Below, piece after piece: positions 26,232 through 35,182 of a stretch of DNA of 45,659 bases. The notes under the pieces are model-generated. The model made no database searches, was not told the origin of the DNA, and was given only the letters and a program-made list of their open reading frames with translations. The position numbers and the translations under genes were made by a program. How positions within the stretch are numbered: the first letter of the stretch is position 1; every line of letters begins with the position of its first letter. This DNA is from Streptomyces sp. H27-H1 (lineage in GTDB: Bacteria > Actinomycetota > Actinomycetes > Streptomycetales > Streptomycetaceae): assembly GCF_026627445.1 (NCBI RefSeq), contig NZ_JAPNLJ010000053.1:1-45659 (forward strand). Reading direction: 5' to 3'.

Positions 26232-28211
26232 GTGACGGATTTCGTCGGGCGGCGGCGTGAGCTCAAAGAGCTCCGCGAGGACATCGCGCGAACCGGGCTC
26301 GACACCCTCTCCGGCCGCAAGGCCAAGTCGCCACGGGCCCGCGTGCTGCTCGTCGCCGGGCGCCCCGGCTCCGGCCGCACCGCCCTCGCCGAAGCACTGG
26401 TGCGCGAGATCGCCGACGACTATCCCGACGGGGTGTTCAAGGTCCGGCTCACCGCCCCCACCGGCGAGAGCGTCGCCACCGAGTGGGCCGTCCGCACCCT
26501 CCTGGAGGGGCTCGGGCAGCCCACCCCGCCCGGCGCCGCCGAGGACGAGCTCAGCTCGGCGCTGCGCACGGCCCTGGCCGGCCGCCGTGCCGTCCTCCTC
26601 GTCGACGACGCCTCCGATCCGCACCAGGTCGACGCCCTGCTGCCGGACACCCCCGAGTGCCTGGTCGTCGTCACCGCGGAGGGCCCCCTGACCGGGATTC
26701 CGGATGTCCGCCCCTGCACCCTCGGCGGCCTCGACACCCCCTCGGCGGTCCGGATGCTCGTCCAGCGCATCGGCGACATCCGCGTCGCCAACGACCCGCG
26801 CGCGGCCGAAGCCCTGGCCGAGGAATGCGGCGGCCAGCCCGCCGCGCTGGCCCTCGCGGGCGGCTGGCTCGCCGCACGGCCCAAGGCCTCCGTGGCGGAC
26901 GTGGGCAAGCAGCTCCACGAGATGCCCGCCGCCGGCGGCGGCCCGCTCGCCAAGGCCTTCAGGCTCGTCTACGAATCCCTCCCGCAACCCGCCCAGCGGA
27001 CCGTGCGGCTGCTTCCGCTTGCCCCCGCCGGCCTCGTCGACTCCCACGTCGCCTCCGCCCTCGCCGGCTGCTCCGTGGCCGCCGCGCAGTCGATCCTGGA
27101 GGAGTTCGCCGCGCTGGGCCTGCTGAGGTCGGCCCGCGACGGGCTGTACCAGCTCCCCGGCTGCCTCGCGCCCCTGCTCCAGGCCCTGCTGGAGGCCAAG
27201 GAGCGGCCCGCCGAGGTCCAGCTCGCCCGGGCCCGGATGCTGGAGCGCACCGTACGGCTGCTGCTCTCCTGCCGGGCCATGGCGGAACCGGACGAGGACG
27301 GCCCCGACGCCGTCGGGGGGCCGGAGAAGCTCGACGGGGTGCCGCGCGCGCTGCGCTTCGCCGACCGGCGGGCCGCGGAGACCTGGCTGAACACCCGGCT
27401 GCCCGCACTGTCCGCGGCCGCCTCGCTGGCTGTGGCCGACGGGGAGCTGGACACCCTGGCCCGCCGGTTCGTGGCGGCCCTGGCGGGGGCCCTCTCCGAG
27501 CACCGCGGCACGGCCGGGGCCGCTCCCGAGCTGTACGGGCTGCACCGGCTCGTCCTGAACGTGGCCGAGCGGCGCGATCTGCACCGGGAACAGGCCGCCG
27601 CACTGCTGAACCTGGCCGACCTGGACGCCGGGACCGGCCGGACGCGGGAGGCGCTGGAGCGCTACCGGGCCGCGCTGGACGCCGGAAAGGCGGCGAACGA
27701 CCCGTACGCGGCGGGCCGCGCGATGGAATCCGTAGGAGGCGCGTACCAGGAGCTGGGCGACTGGCATCGGGCCTGCGACTGGTTCGGCCGGGCCCTGTCC
27801 CACTCCCTCGCGCGGGGGGAGCGCGCGGACGAGGCGCGGCTGTACGGGCGGCTGGGGAACGTACACACGTACGCGGGCCGGTACGGGGACGCGCTGCGGA
27901 GCTGGCGGGCGGCCTCGGCCGGCTACCGGAAGCTGGTCGATGTCCCGGGCCAGGCAAAGGCGTTGAGCGAGATGGCGCGGATCCAGGAGTACGCGGGGCG
28001 GCCCGAGGAATCGCTGCACACCTGCCGGGCCGCGGTGGAGCTGGCGCGCAAGGCCGGGGACCTGCGGCTTCAGGCCGCGCTGCAGGTGCGGCTGGCGGAC
28101 ACGCTGGACCGGCTGGGTGATCCCGCGGCGGCGAGGCTGCACAGGTCCGCAGCGGACAGATTGCTCGGGGACGACCCCGCGGCCTGCGAAATCCGTAGTA
28201 GTTCCGACTAA
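26232..28211 (+). CDS. STAND-type NTPase with C-terminal TPRs
   Basis: A 659-residue protein resembling AfsR/NB-ARC-type signalling ATPases without a DNA-binding domain. MTDFVGRRRELKEL opens an NTPase domain whose Walker A is GRPGSGRTAL (residues 43-52). The usual Lys is Arg here. Walker B is VLLVDDASD near residue 120. A GxP-like segment CGGQPAALALAGGWLA lies near residue 200, then a winged-helix-like region (about residues 240-320), and TPR repeats from about 450 to 640 (LNLADLDAGTGRTREALERYRAALDAG and two or three more). The GTG start follows agaggagcgg. It probably senses or scaffolds; no partner is known. Confidence 0.85.
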   Translation: MTDFVGRRRELKELREDIARTGLDTLSGRKAKSPRARVLLVAGRPGSGRTALAEALVREIADDYPDGVFKVRLTAPTGESVATEWAVRTLLEGLGQPTPPGAAEDELSSALRTALAGRRAVLLVDDASDPHQVDALLPDTPECLVVVTAEGPLTGIPDVRPCTLGGLDTPSAVRMLVQRIGDIRVANDPRAAEALAEECGGQPAALALAGGWLAARPKASVADVGKQLHEMPAAGGGPLAKAFRLVYESLPQPAQRTVRLLPLAPAGLVDSHVASALAGCSVAAAQSILEEFAALGLLRSARDGLYQLPGCLAPLLQALLEAKERPAEVQLARARMLERTVRLLLSCRAMAEPDEDGPDAVGGPEKLDGVPRALRFADRRAAETWLNTRLPALSAAASLAVADGELDTLARRFVAALAGALSEHRGTAGAAPELYGLHRLVLNVAERRDLHREQAAALLNLADLDAGTGRTREALERYRAALDAGKAANDPYAAGRAMESVGGAYQELGDWHRACDWFGRALSHSLARGERADEARLYGRLGNVHTYAGRYGDALRSWRAASAGYRKLVDVPGQAKALSEMARIQEYAGRPEESLHTCRAAVELARKAGDLRLQAALQVRLADTLDRLGDPAAARLHRSAADRLLGDDPAACEIRSSSD

Positions 28212-28230
28212 GATTATTCGTTTGCAAGGC

Positions 28231-28258
28231 TAGACAGCTGCTCATCCTTCATTAGACT
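28231..28258 (+). promoter_or_regulatory. Probable ald promoter
   Basis: TAGACA (28231-28236), 16 nt, then TAGACT (28253-28258) matches the major sigma-factor pattern. It implies a leader of about 100 nt before ald. Confidence 0.6.
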
Positions 28259-28263
28259 GGCTT

Positions 28264-28311
28264 CACCAGGTCATCCCCTGGTGCATCCCGTTGCGCGTTC
28301 TTGTGAACGGG
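28264..28311 (+). promoter_or_regulatory. Inverted repeats in the ald leader
   Basis: Two repeats follow the promoter: caccagg / cctggtg (28264-28283, 6-nt loop) and cgttc-ttgt-gaacg (28296-28309), the latter nested in cccgtt...aacggg (28287-28311). They may be operators for an Lrp/AldR-type regulator of alanine dehydrogenase or leader RNA structure. The second has GTTC-N4-GAAC order, opposite to a LexA box. Confidence 0.4.
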
Positions 28312-28363
28312 TTTGTATGGAAGTACTCCGAAACATCCCCTGAGCCAAGGACCGTGAGCCACG

Positions 28364-29479
<1,116 letters not shown>

Positions 29480-29510
29480 GTCGTCAACGACTGACGTCAA
29501 TCTCACGTAT

Positions 29511-29542
29511 CCGGCCGGACCTTGCTCGCGAGGTCCGGCCGG
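29511..29542 (+). terminator. ald hairpin terminator
   Basis: A perfect 12-bp stem ccggccggacct / aggtccggccgg with an 8-nt loop lies 31 nt after the ald stop, without a T-run. Confidence 0.8.
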
Positions 29543-29700
29543 AGGCGTTCGAGGGGGCCTCGCCAGGGCCACTCAACTCGCCTCGAACGTAACCCTTTAA
29601 CCCTTTCGCGCACCCGCGAAACTTCTCGGCGACAGCTCGTACGCCCTTGACAGAGTGGTGTTCGGTTGCCGACACATCACGGTGGGTCCGGCGGATTGTG

Positions 29701-29730
29701 TTGCCGCTGAGTGGTGACACGCCATAGAGT
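29701..29730 (+). promoter_or_regulatory. Probable parA-scpAB operon promoter
   Basis: TTGCCG (29701-29706), 18-nt spacer, TAGAGT (29725-29730). The predicted transcript start is near 29737, about 70 nt before the GTG of parA. Confidence 0.55.
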
Positions 29731-29805
29731 CGCCAACCGTCGGCATGGTGCCACGCTGACCTATCGATAAGTGTCCTGGTCACGTCCGAGGAGGTAAGAC
29801 GACTT

Positions 29806-30966
29806 GTGAATGAGTCGACATTTGCTCCTGGAGGTGGTCGATCAGGAGGGCCTGCGCGGGGCCAGGGTCCTGCCGGAATCGAAGCGGTCGGATCCATCGC
29901 GGTCCGCACCTTCGCAAACCACCAGCACATGACGACGCCTCAAAAGAGCATGGACGGCCTAGACGTGAACTCCAGGGCCGGCGACCCGAGCGGCGAAAAG
30001 CCCGTGGGTTTCGCCGACTACGACAAGGTGCCCGAGGGGCATTTCTACGATCCCGACGCGGAGTACGAGCCCGATCCCGAGTACGCGGCCACTCTCGCCC
30101 CCGACGCTGCCCGCCAGCGCCGTGAGCGGATCGGCCCGACCGGACGGCCGCTGCCGTACTTCCCGATCCCGGGTCCGCTGACCGACCACGGGCCGGCGAC
30201 CATCATCGCGATGTGCAACCAGAAGGGCGGCGTGGGCAAGACCACGTCGACCATCAACCTGGGTGCGGCACTCGCCGAGTACGGGCGCCGGGTGCTGCTC
30301 GTCGACTTCGACCCGCAGGGCGCGCTGTCCGTGGGTCTCGGCGTGAACCCGATGGAGCTCGACCTGACGGTCTACAACCTGCTCATGGAGCGGGGCATGC
30401 AGGCCGACGAGGTGCTGCTCAAGACGGCGGTTCCGAACATGGACCTGCTGCCGAGCAACATCGACCTGTCCGCTGCCGAAGTGCAGTTGGTCAGCGAGGT
30501 CGCGCGCGAGTCCTCGCTGCAGCGGGCGCTGAAGCCCCTGATGGCCGACTACGACTACATCGTGATCGACTGCCAGCCCTCGCTCGGTCTGCTGACCGTG
30601 AACGCCCTGACGGCGGCTCACAAGGTCATCGTGCCGCTGGAGTGCGAGTTCTTCGCGCTGCGCGGTGTGGCCCTGCTGACCGAGACCATCGAGAAGGTGC
30701 AGGAGCGGCTCAACCCGGAGCTGGAGCTCGACGGCATCCTCGCCACGATGTACGACTCCCGTACGGTGCACAGCCGTGAGGTGCTGGCGCGCGTCGTCGA
30801 GGCCTTCGACGAGCACGTCTACCACACGGTCATCGGCCGCACGGTGCGGTTCCCGGAGACCACGGTCGCCGGCGAGCCGATCACCACGTACGCCTCCAAC
30901 TCCGTCGGCGCCGCCGCCTACCGACAGCTGGCCAGGGAGGTGCTCGCCCGGTGTCCCGCCGAGTGA
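29806..30966 (+). CDS. ParA-family ATPase linked to scpAB
   Basis: A 386-residue Walker-type ATPase. The deviant Walker A is KGGVGKTT (residues 140-147, within MCNQKGGVGKTTS). The A' motif is LLVDFDPQGALS, and Walker B is YDYIVIDCQPSLGLLTVNAL. The first about 130 residues are an extra Pro/Gly/Asp-rich region of low complexity and not the helix-turn-helix of ParA/SopA type Ia proteins. The GTG start is behind gaggaggtaa. This is the orphan ParA next to scpAB, distinct from the parAB pair near the chromosome origin. Its stop overlaps the next gene by 16 nt. A role in SMC-linked nucleoid organisation or segregation is inferred from context. Confidence 0.93.
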   Translation: MNESTFAPGGGRSGGPARGQGPAGIEAVGSIAVRTFANHQHMTTPQKSMDGLDVNSRAGDPSGEKPVGFADYDKVPEGHFYDPDAEYEPDPEYAATLAPDAARQRRERIGPTGRPLPYFPIPGPLTDHGPATIIAMCNQKGGVGKTTSTINLGAALAEYGRRVLLVDFDPQGALSVGLGVNPMELDLTVYNLLMERGMQADEVLLKTAVPNMDLLPSNIDLSAAEVQLVSEVARESSLQRALKPLMADYDYIVIDCQPSLGLLTVNALTAAHKVIVPLECEFFALRGVALLTETIEKVQERLNPELELDGILATMYDSRTVHSREVLARVVEAFDEHVYHTVIGRTVRFPETTVAGEPITTYASNSVGAAAYRQLAREVLARCPAE

Positions 30967-31436
30967 GTCTGCCCGGAGCCGACGAACTGTTCCGTACGAC
31001 CGGGGGGATGGCGCTGACGTCGCCCTCGGGTTCTTCCGGGCGGGGCGTGGAGCATGCGGCGACGGCCGCGGAGGGCACGGCGGGAGAGGGCCGCAGCCGG
31101 GAGGCCGGCACGGAGCCGGGCGTAGGCCCGCAGCGGCGGCCGCAGGAAGGTTCCGGTAACGCCGTCCCGGCCCCCACCCCCGGTCGGGTCAAGGGGCAGG
31201 GCCGGGGTGCCAACCGGCGGCCCAGCGGGCGCGAGCGGCACGACGAGAAGATCACGGTCTACGTCTCCGCGGAGGAGCTCATGGACCTGGAACACGCGCG
31301 GCTCGTGCTGCGCGGTGAGCACGGGCTGGCGGTCGACCGCGGGCGGATCGTCCGCGAGGCCGTGGCGGTGGTCCTGGCGGACCTGGAATCCCGCGGCGAC
31401 GCGAGCATCCTGGTCCGCCGCCTCAGGGGCCGCTGA
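30951..31436 (+). CDS. Probable ribbon-helix-helix partner of ParA
   Basis: A 161-residue protein without a name known to me. Residues 1-92 are Gly/Arg/Ala/Pro-rich and likely disordered. Residues about 93-150 (EKITVYVSAEELMDLEHARL, then a turn and RGRIVREAVAVVLADLE) read as one beta strand followed by two helices, the ribbon-helix-helix pattern of CopG/ParG proteins. The GTG at 30951 overlaps parA by 16 nt, with ggagg 10 nt before it. A ParF-ParG-like pairing, in which the disordered tail stimulates the ParA ATPase, is my inference. It is encoded between parA and scpA. Confidence 0.78.
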   Translation: MSRRVSLPGADELFRTTGGMALTSPSGSSGRGVEHAATAAEGTAGEGRSREAGTEPGVGPQRRPQEGSGNAVPAPTPGRVKGQGRGANRRPSGRERHDEKITVYVSAEELMDLEHARLVLRGEHGLAVDRGRIVREAVAVVLADLESRGDASILVRRLRGR

Positions 31437-31697
31437 GCCCCTCCTGGCCCCGAACCACCGGCGCCGGCCCGGCGCCCCGGCAGGCCCCGGGCCCGGCCGC
31501 CCCCGGCCCAGCGGGCCCCGGCGTCCCTGGCGCCGGTCCCGCCGGAGTCCGGCCCGGCCACAAGGCCCCCGCGGAGCGCGCCCGAGTCCGGAGCGCGCCC
31601 GAGGCGGGTCCCCGCTCCCGGGGCCGCCGCCCGTGGGAGCCTTGGCCCCTGGCCCCGGCCCGATCGGCCGCTCCCCTCCGTACCACCCAGGACCGCG
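31437..31697. other. 261-bp very GC-rich gap before scpA
   Basis: There is no gene. It contains a direct repeat gagcgcgcccgag (31576-31608, two copies) and several possible hairpins. Pro/Arg-rich open frames here are composition artefacts. It could hold an internal promoter or a processing site between the RHH gene and scpA. Confidence 0.4.
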
Positions 31698-32732
31698 ATG
31701 CCCCCTCCCGCCGAACCCGGACTCCCGCCCCGCCGCTCGCTGGGCCGCGGCCCGGGTGCCCCCGTACCGGTGGCGACGGAGGAGTTGCCCGGTCCCGGTC
31801 CCGCCCCTTCCGGGAGCCCGGGGGACGAACCCGCACCCCCTGCCGACGCCCCCGTACTCCCCGTCGGGGCCGAGCCCGCACCGGACCCGGTAGTGCCCGC
31901 ACCGGAGCCGGCAGCGCCTGCACCGGATCCGGCCGCGGACGGGCGGTTCACCGTGCGGCTCGGGAACTTCGAAGGGCCCTTCGACCTGCTGCTGCAGTTG
32001 ATCTCCCGGCACAAGCTCGACGTCACCGAGGTCGCGCTGTCGGAGGTCACCAACGAGTTCATGGCGTACATCCGCGCCATGGGGCCCGACTGGGACCTCG
32101 ACCAGACGACCGAGTTCCTCGTGGTCGCCGCCACCTTGCTCGACCTCAAGGCGGCCCGGCTGCTGCCCGTCGCGGAGGTCGAGGACGAGGCGGACCTCGC
32201 GCTGCTGGAGGCCAGGGACCTGTTGTTCGCCCGGCTGCTGCAGTACCGGGCGTACAAGCGGATCGCCGACATCTTCCAGGAGCGGGCCGACACCGAGGCC
32301 AGGCGGTACCCGCGCACCGTGGGACTGGAGCCGCACCTCGCCGAGCTCCTCCCCGAGGTGGTCATCAGCATCGGCGGGGAGGGGCTGGCGAGGCTCGCGG
32401 TCAAGGCGATGCAGCCCCGCGCGAAGCCGCAGGTGTACGTGGACCACATCCACGCGCCCCTGGTGAGCGTCCGGGAGCAGGCCGCGCTGGTCGTGGCGCT
32501 GCTCAAGGCACGCGGCGAGGCGACCTTCCAGGAGCTCACCGAGGGCGCCGCCGACACCCTGACCGTCGTGGCGCGCTTCCTGGCCCTCCTGGAGCTCTAC
32601 CGGGAGAAGGCCGTGGTTCTGGACCAAGAAGAGGCCCTGAAGACGCTCACGGTGCGCTGGAGCGGCGGGGACGGGGACGGCATGCCGAAGGTGACGGACG
32701 AGTTCGACCGGATCGTGGAGGTCAAGGAATGA
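31698..32732 (+). CDS. scpA: Segregation and condensation protein A (kleisin)
   Basis: A 344-residue kleisin subunit of the SMC-ScpA-ScpB condensin. Residues 1-80 are a Pro/Ala-rich extension absent from shorter homologues. The kleisin N-terminal domain begins FTVRLGNFEGPFDLLLQLI (about residue 83), with the typical VTEVALSEVTNEFMAYI and FLVVAATLLDLKAARLL. The C-terminal winged-helix region ends near residue 320. The ATG at 31698 has only a weak agga site. It overlaps scpB as ATGA. Confidence 0.95.
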   Translation: MPPPAEPGLPPRRSLGRGPGAPVPVATEELPGPGPAPSGSPGDEPAPPADAPVLPVGAEPAPDPVVPAPEPAAPAPDPAADGRFTVRLGNFEGPFDLLLQLISRHKLDVTEVALSEVTNEFMAYIRAMGPDWDLDQTTEFLVVAATLLDLKAARLLPVAEVEDEADLALLEARDLLFARLLQYRAYKRIADIFQERADTEARRYPRTVGLEPHLAELLPEVVISIGGEGLARLAVKAMQPRAKPQVYVDHIHAPLVSVREQAALVVALLKARGEATFQELTEGAADTLTVVARFLALLELYREKAVVLDQEEALKTLTVRWSGGDGDGMPKVTDEFDRIVEVKE

Positions 32733-33382
32733 GCAGCGAGGAGGCGACGCGGGCGGCCGGGCCGGCGGATCCGGCCGGGCTTGCGCTGAAGCCGGCCCTG
32801 GAAGCCGTACTCATGGTCGTGGACGAGCCGGCGACCGAGGCGCACCTGGCCAAGGTGCTGGAGCGGACTCCCCGGGAGGTCGCGGACGCGCTGCGCGAGC
32901 TGGTGGACGAGTACGAGGTCCAGGGCCGCGGATTCGAATTGCGGCTGGTCGCGGGAGGCTGGCGGTTCTACAGCCGGGCGGACTACGCCCCGGCGGTCGA
33001 GGCCTTCGTCCTGGACGGCCAGCAGGCCCGTCTCACCCAGGCGGCCCTGGAGACCATGGCCGTCGTCGCGTACCGCCAGCCGGTCAGCCGCTCGAGGGTC
33101 TCGGCGGTCCGCGGAGTCAACTGCGACGGGGTCATGCGCACCCTCCTCCAGCGGGGTCTGGTCGAGGAGGCGGGGACGGAACCCGAAACAGGTGCGATCC
33201 TGTACAGGACGACGAACTACTTTCTGGAGCGGATGGGCCTGCGTGGCCTGGACGAGCTCCCGGAGCTCGCGCCCTTCCTCCCCGAGGCGGACGCGATCGA
33301 AGCCGAGACGCAAGAGGGTGTTCCGTCGTTCGATCCGGATGCACCGGATACCGATGAAGACGACAAGACGACGGAACTTTGA
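32729..33382 (+). CDS. scpB: Segregation and condensation protein B
   Basis: A 217-residue two-winged-helix protein that binds the ScpA kleisin. Conserved parts are LKPALEAVLMVVDEPATEAHLA at the N-terminus, WRFYSRADYAPAV and the second domain AALETMAVVAYRQPVSRSRV (about residues 104-123), then GLVEEAGTEPETGAILYRTT. The C-terminal 25 residues are acidic. The ATG at 32729 overlaps the scpA stop; its own stop overlaps the ATG of the pseudouridine synthase (TGATG). Confidence 0.95.
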   Translation: MSSEEATRAAGPADPAGLALKPALEAVLMVVDEPATEAHLAKVLERTPREVADALRELVDEYEVQGRGFELRLVAGGWRFYSRADYAPAVEAFVLDGQQARLTQAALETMAVVAYRQPVSRSRVSAVRGVNCDGVMRTLLQRGLVEEAGTEPETGAILYRTTNYFLERMGLRGLDELPELAPFLPEADAIEAETQEGVPSFDPDAPDTDEDDKTTEL

Positions 33383-35058
33383 TGCGAAGCAGCGGCAACG
33401 ACAACGGTGGCGGCAACAGGAACAGCAGCGGCGGTGGTGGCGGCGCGCGCGGTGGCTCCCGCGGCGGCAGCTCCAGCGGCGGCGGTGGCTACCGCGGTAG
33501 CGGCTCCGGCGGGGGCAGCGGCTCGGGCGGCGGCTCCCGCGGGGGCAGCTCGGGCGGCGGCTACCAGGGCGGTGGCAGCTCCGGTGGTGGCTCCCGTGGT
33601 GGCAGCTCTTCCGGTGGTGGTTACCAGGGTGGTGGCTCCCGTGGTGGCAGCTCCTCTGGTGGCGGTTACCAGGGTGGCGGCAGCTCCGGTGGGGGCTCGC
33701 GTGGGGGCAGCTCCTCTGGTGGTTACCAGGGTGGTGGCTCCCGTGGCGGTAGCTCTTCCGGTGGCGGTTACCAGGGCGGCGGCAGCTCCGGTGGTGGCTC
33801 CCGTGGTGGCAGCTCTTCCGGTGGTGGTTACCAGGGTGGTGGCTCCCGTGGTGGCAGCTCTTCCGGTGGTGGTTACCAGGGTGGTGGCTCCCGTGGTGGC
33901 AGCTCCTCCGGTGGTGGCTACCAGGGCGGCGGCTCCAGCGGCGGCTACCAGGGTGGCTCCGACTCGCGTGACCGTGACCGCGAGCAGGCCCCCCGCATCC
34001 GCAACCCCCGCCCCGAGGAGCGTCGCTACGACGTAGGCCCCGAGGGCGAGCGCAACGGCCGCGGTGGTGCCAAGGCGGGCGGCGGCGGTGCCCGTGGCGC
34101 GGCCGACGGCAACCGTGGCGGTGCGCGCGGCGCGGCGGCCCGCGGTGGCGCCAAGGGCGGCCCCAAGACCTCCAAGGCCCCCGCGATCGGCGGCGCGGGC
34201 GGCCCCCGCATCGGCCCCGGCAGCCGCAGCGGCCAGTCCAAGCCGCGTGAGCTGGAGGCGCGGATCGAGGAGCGCGTGCGCGACCGCTACGCCGACAAGC
34301 CCGTGATCAAGACCCCGAAGACCTTCCCGGGCGCCGAGGAGGAGGGCGAGCGTCTGCAGAAGGTGCTCGCCCGTGCCGGCATGGGCTCGCGCCGCGCGTG
34401 CGAGGAGCTCATCGAGCGGGCGCGCGTCGAGGTCAACGGCGAGATCGTTCTGGAGCAGGGCAAGCGCGTCAAGCCGACGGACGAGATCAAGGTGGACGGC
34501 CTGACCGTCGCCACCCAGTCGTACCTGTTCTTCGCGCTGAACAAGCCGGCCGGTGTCGTCTCCACCATGGAGGACCCCGACGGCCGCCAGTGCCTCGGTG
34601 ACTACGTCACCAACCGTGAGACGCGTCTCTTCCACGTCGGCCGGCTCGACACCGAGACCGAGGGCATCATCCTGCTCACCAACCACGGTGAGCTGGCCCA
34701 CCGCCTCACGCACCCGAAGTACGGCGTGAAGAAGACCTACGTCGCGGCGATCACCGGCCCGCTGCCCCGCGAGATCGGCAAGCGGCTCAAGGACGGCATT
34801 GAGCTGGAGGACGGGTACGCCCGCGCCGACCACTTCCGTGTCATCGACCAGCTCGGCAAGAACTACCTGGTCGAGGTGACCCTCCACGAGGGCCGCAAGC
34901 ACATCGTCCGCCGCATGATGGCGGAGGCCGGCTTCCCGGTCGAGAAGCTCGTCCGTACGGGCTTCGGCCCGATCGAGCTCGGCGACCAGAAGTCCGGCTG
35001 GCTGCGCCGCCTGACCAACACCGAGGTCGGCATGCTCATGCGCGAGGTCGGTCTGTAG
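33382..35058 (+). CDS. RluB/RsuA-type pseudouridine synthase with long GS-rich tail
   Basis: A 558-residue protein. The C-terminal enzyme has an S4 RNA-binding domain from about residue 322 (RLQKVLARAGMGSRRACEEL) and the RsuA/RluB catalytic motif GRLDTETEGIILLTNHG with nucleophile Asp423. It should modify a uridine in 16S or 23S rRNA; RluB (23S U2605) is the usual assignment, but RsuA-like activity is not excluded. Residues about 5-200 are Gly/Ser/Arg repeats (GGSRGGSSSGGGYQGG), and about 200-300 form a basic Ala/Gly linker. Such a tail is far longer than in E. coli RluB. The ATG overlaps the scpB stop. A terminator follows at 35083. Confidence 0.93.
   Translation: MRSSGNDNGGGNRNSSGGGGGARGGSRGGSSSGGGGYRGSGSGGGSGSGGGSRGGSSGGGYQGGGSSGGGSRGGSSSGGGYQGGGSRGGSSSGGGYQGGGSSGGGSRGGSSSGGYQGGGSRGGSSSGGGYQGGGSSGGGSRGGSSSGGGYQGGGSRGGSSSGGGYQGGGSRGGSSSGGGYQGGGSSGGYQGGSDSRDRDREQAPRIRNPRPEERRYDVGPEGERNGRGGAKAGGGGARGAADGNRGGARGAAARGGAKGGPKTSKAPAIGGAGGPRIGPGSRSGQSKPRELEARIEERVRDRYADKPVIKTPKTFPGAEEEGERLQKVLARAGMGSRRACEELIERARVEVNGEIVLEQGKRVKPTDEIKVDGLTVATQSYLFFALNKPAGVVSTMEDPDGRQCLGDYVTNRETRLFHVGRLDTETEGIILLTNHGELAHRLTHPKYGVKKTYVAAITGPLPREIGKRLKDGIELEDGYARADHFRVIDQLGKNYLVEVTLHEGRKHIVRRMMAEAGFPVEKLVRTGFGPIELGDQKSGWLRRLTNTEVGMLMREVGL
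33430..33960 (+). repeat. Coding GS/GGYQGG tandem repeats
   Basis: Direct DNA repeats such as ggcagctcttccggtggtgg, gttaccagggtggtggctcc and cgtggtggcagctc encode about twelve copies of a 12-17-residue unit built from GGSRGGSSSGGGYQGG. The near-identical DNA copies suggest recent expansion and likely length variation. Confidence 0.88.
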
Positions 35059-35082
35059 TACCCGGCCCCCTGAAGGCCTCCA

Positions 35083-35116
35083 GAACCCGCGGTGCCCTTG
35101 GGCGCCGCGGGTTTTT
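35083..35116 (+). terminator. Intrinsic terminator of the parA-scpAB-rluB operon
   Basis: Stem aacccgcggtgccc / gggcgccgcgggtt, with one T/G mismatch and loop ttg, is followed by a T-run (ttttt) 25 nt after the pseudouridine-synthase stop. Confidence 0.9.
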
Positions 35117-35119
35117 CGG

Positions 35120-35149
35120 TTGTGCCGGACCCCCCGACCTGTTTATAGT
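35120..35149 (+). promoter_or_regulatory. pnuC operon promoter
   Basis: TTGTGC (35120-35125), 18-nt spacer, TATAGT (35144-35149). The -10 element lies inside the palindromic operator, so repressor binding would block RNA polymerase. The predicted start is about 30 nt before the pnuC ATG. Confidence 0.65.
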
Positions 35150-35164
35150 CAACCTGACTATAAA
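35142..35164. promoter_or_regulatory. NrtR operator (predicted)
   Basis: TTTATAGTCA-acc-TGACTATAAA is a perfect 10-bp inverted repeat with a 3-nt spacer. It is A/T-rich in a GC-rich background and overlaps the -10 of the NAD-salvage operon that encodes the NrtR-like protein itself. The TAGTCA-TGACTA core agrees with what I remember of NrtR sites in actinobacteria. The regulator assignment is therefore strong but inferred. Confidence 0.85.
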
Positions 35165-35182
35165 GAGATCGGGAGGGGTGTC

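Larger units (their letters stand above)
29480..29805. other. 326-bp ald/parA intergenic region
   Basis: It holds the ald terminator, a TTGACA (29648-29653) without a clear partner, the TTGCCG-N18-TAGAGT promoter (29701-29730) and a strong gaggaggtaa ribosome site (29789-29797). No gene and no parS-like tgtttcacgtgaaaca site is visible. Confidence 0.6.

Noticed and set aside
28296..28309. LexA (SOS) box before ald
   Set aside because: The site is GTTC-N4-GAAC, the reverse order of the actinobacterial GAAC-N4-GTTC box.
29480..29805. parS site near parA
   Set aside because: I looked for tgtttcacgtgaaaca-like sequence and found none, so this ParA is not the classical parABS locus.
33430..33960. 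Possible non-coding satellite or CRISPR
   Set aside because: The repeats keep the frame of the pseudouridine synthase, with no spacers.
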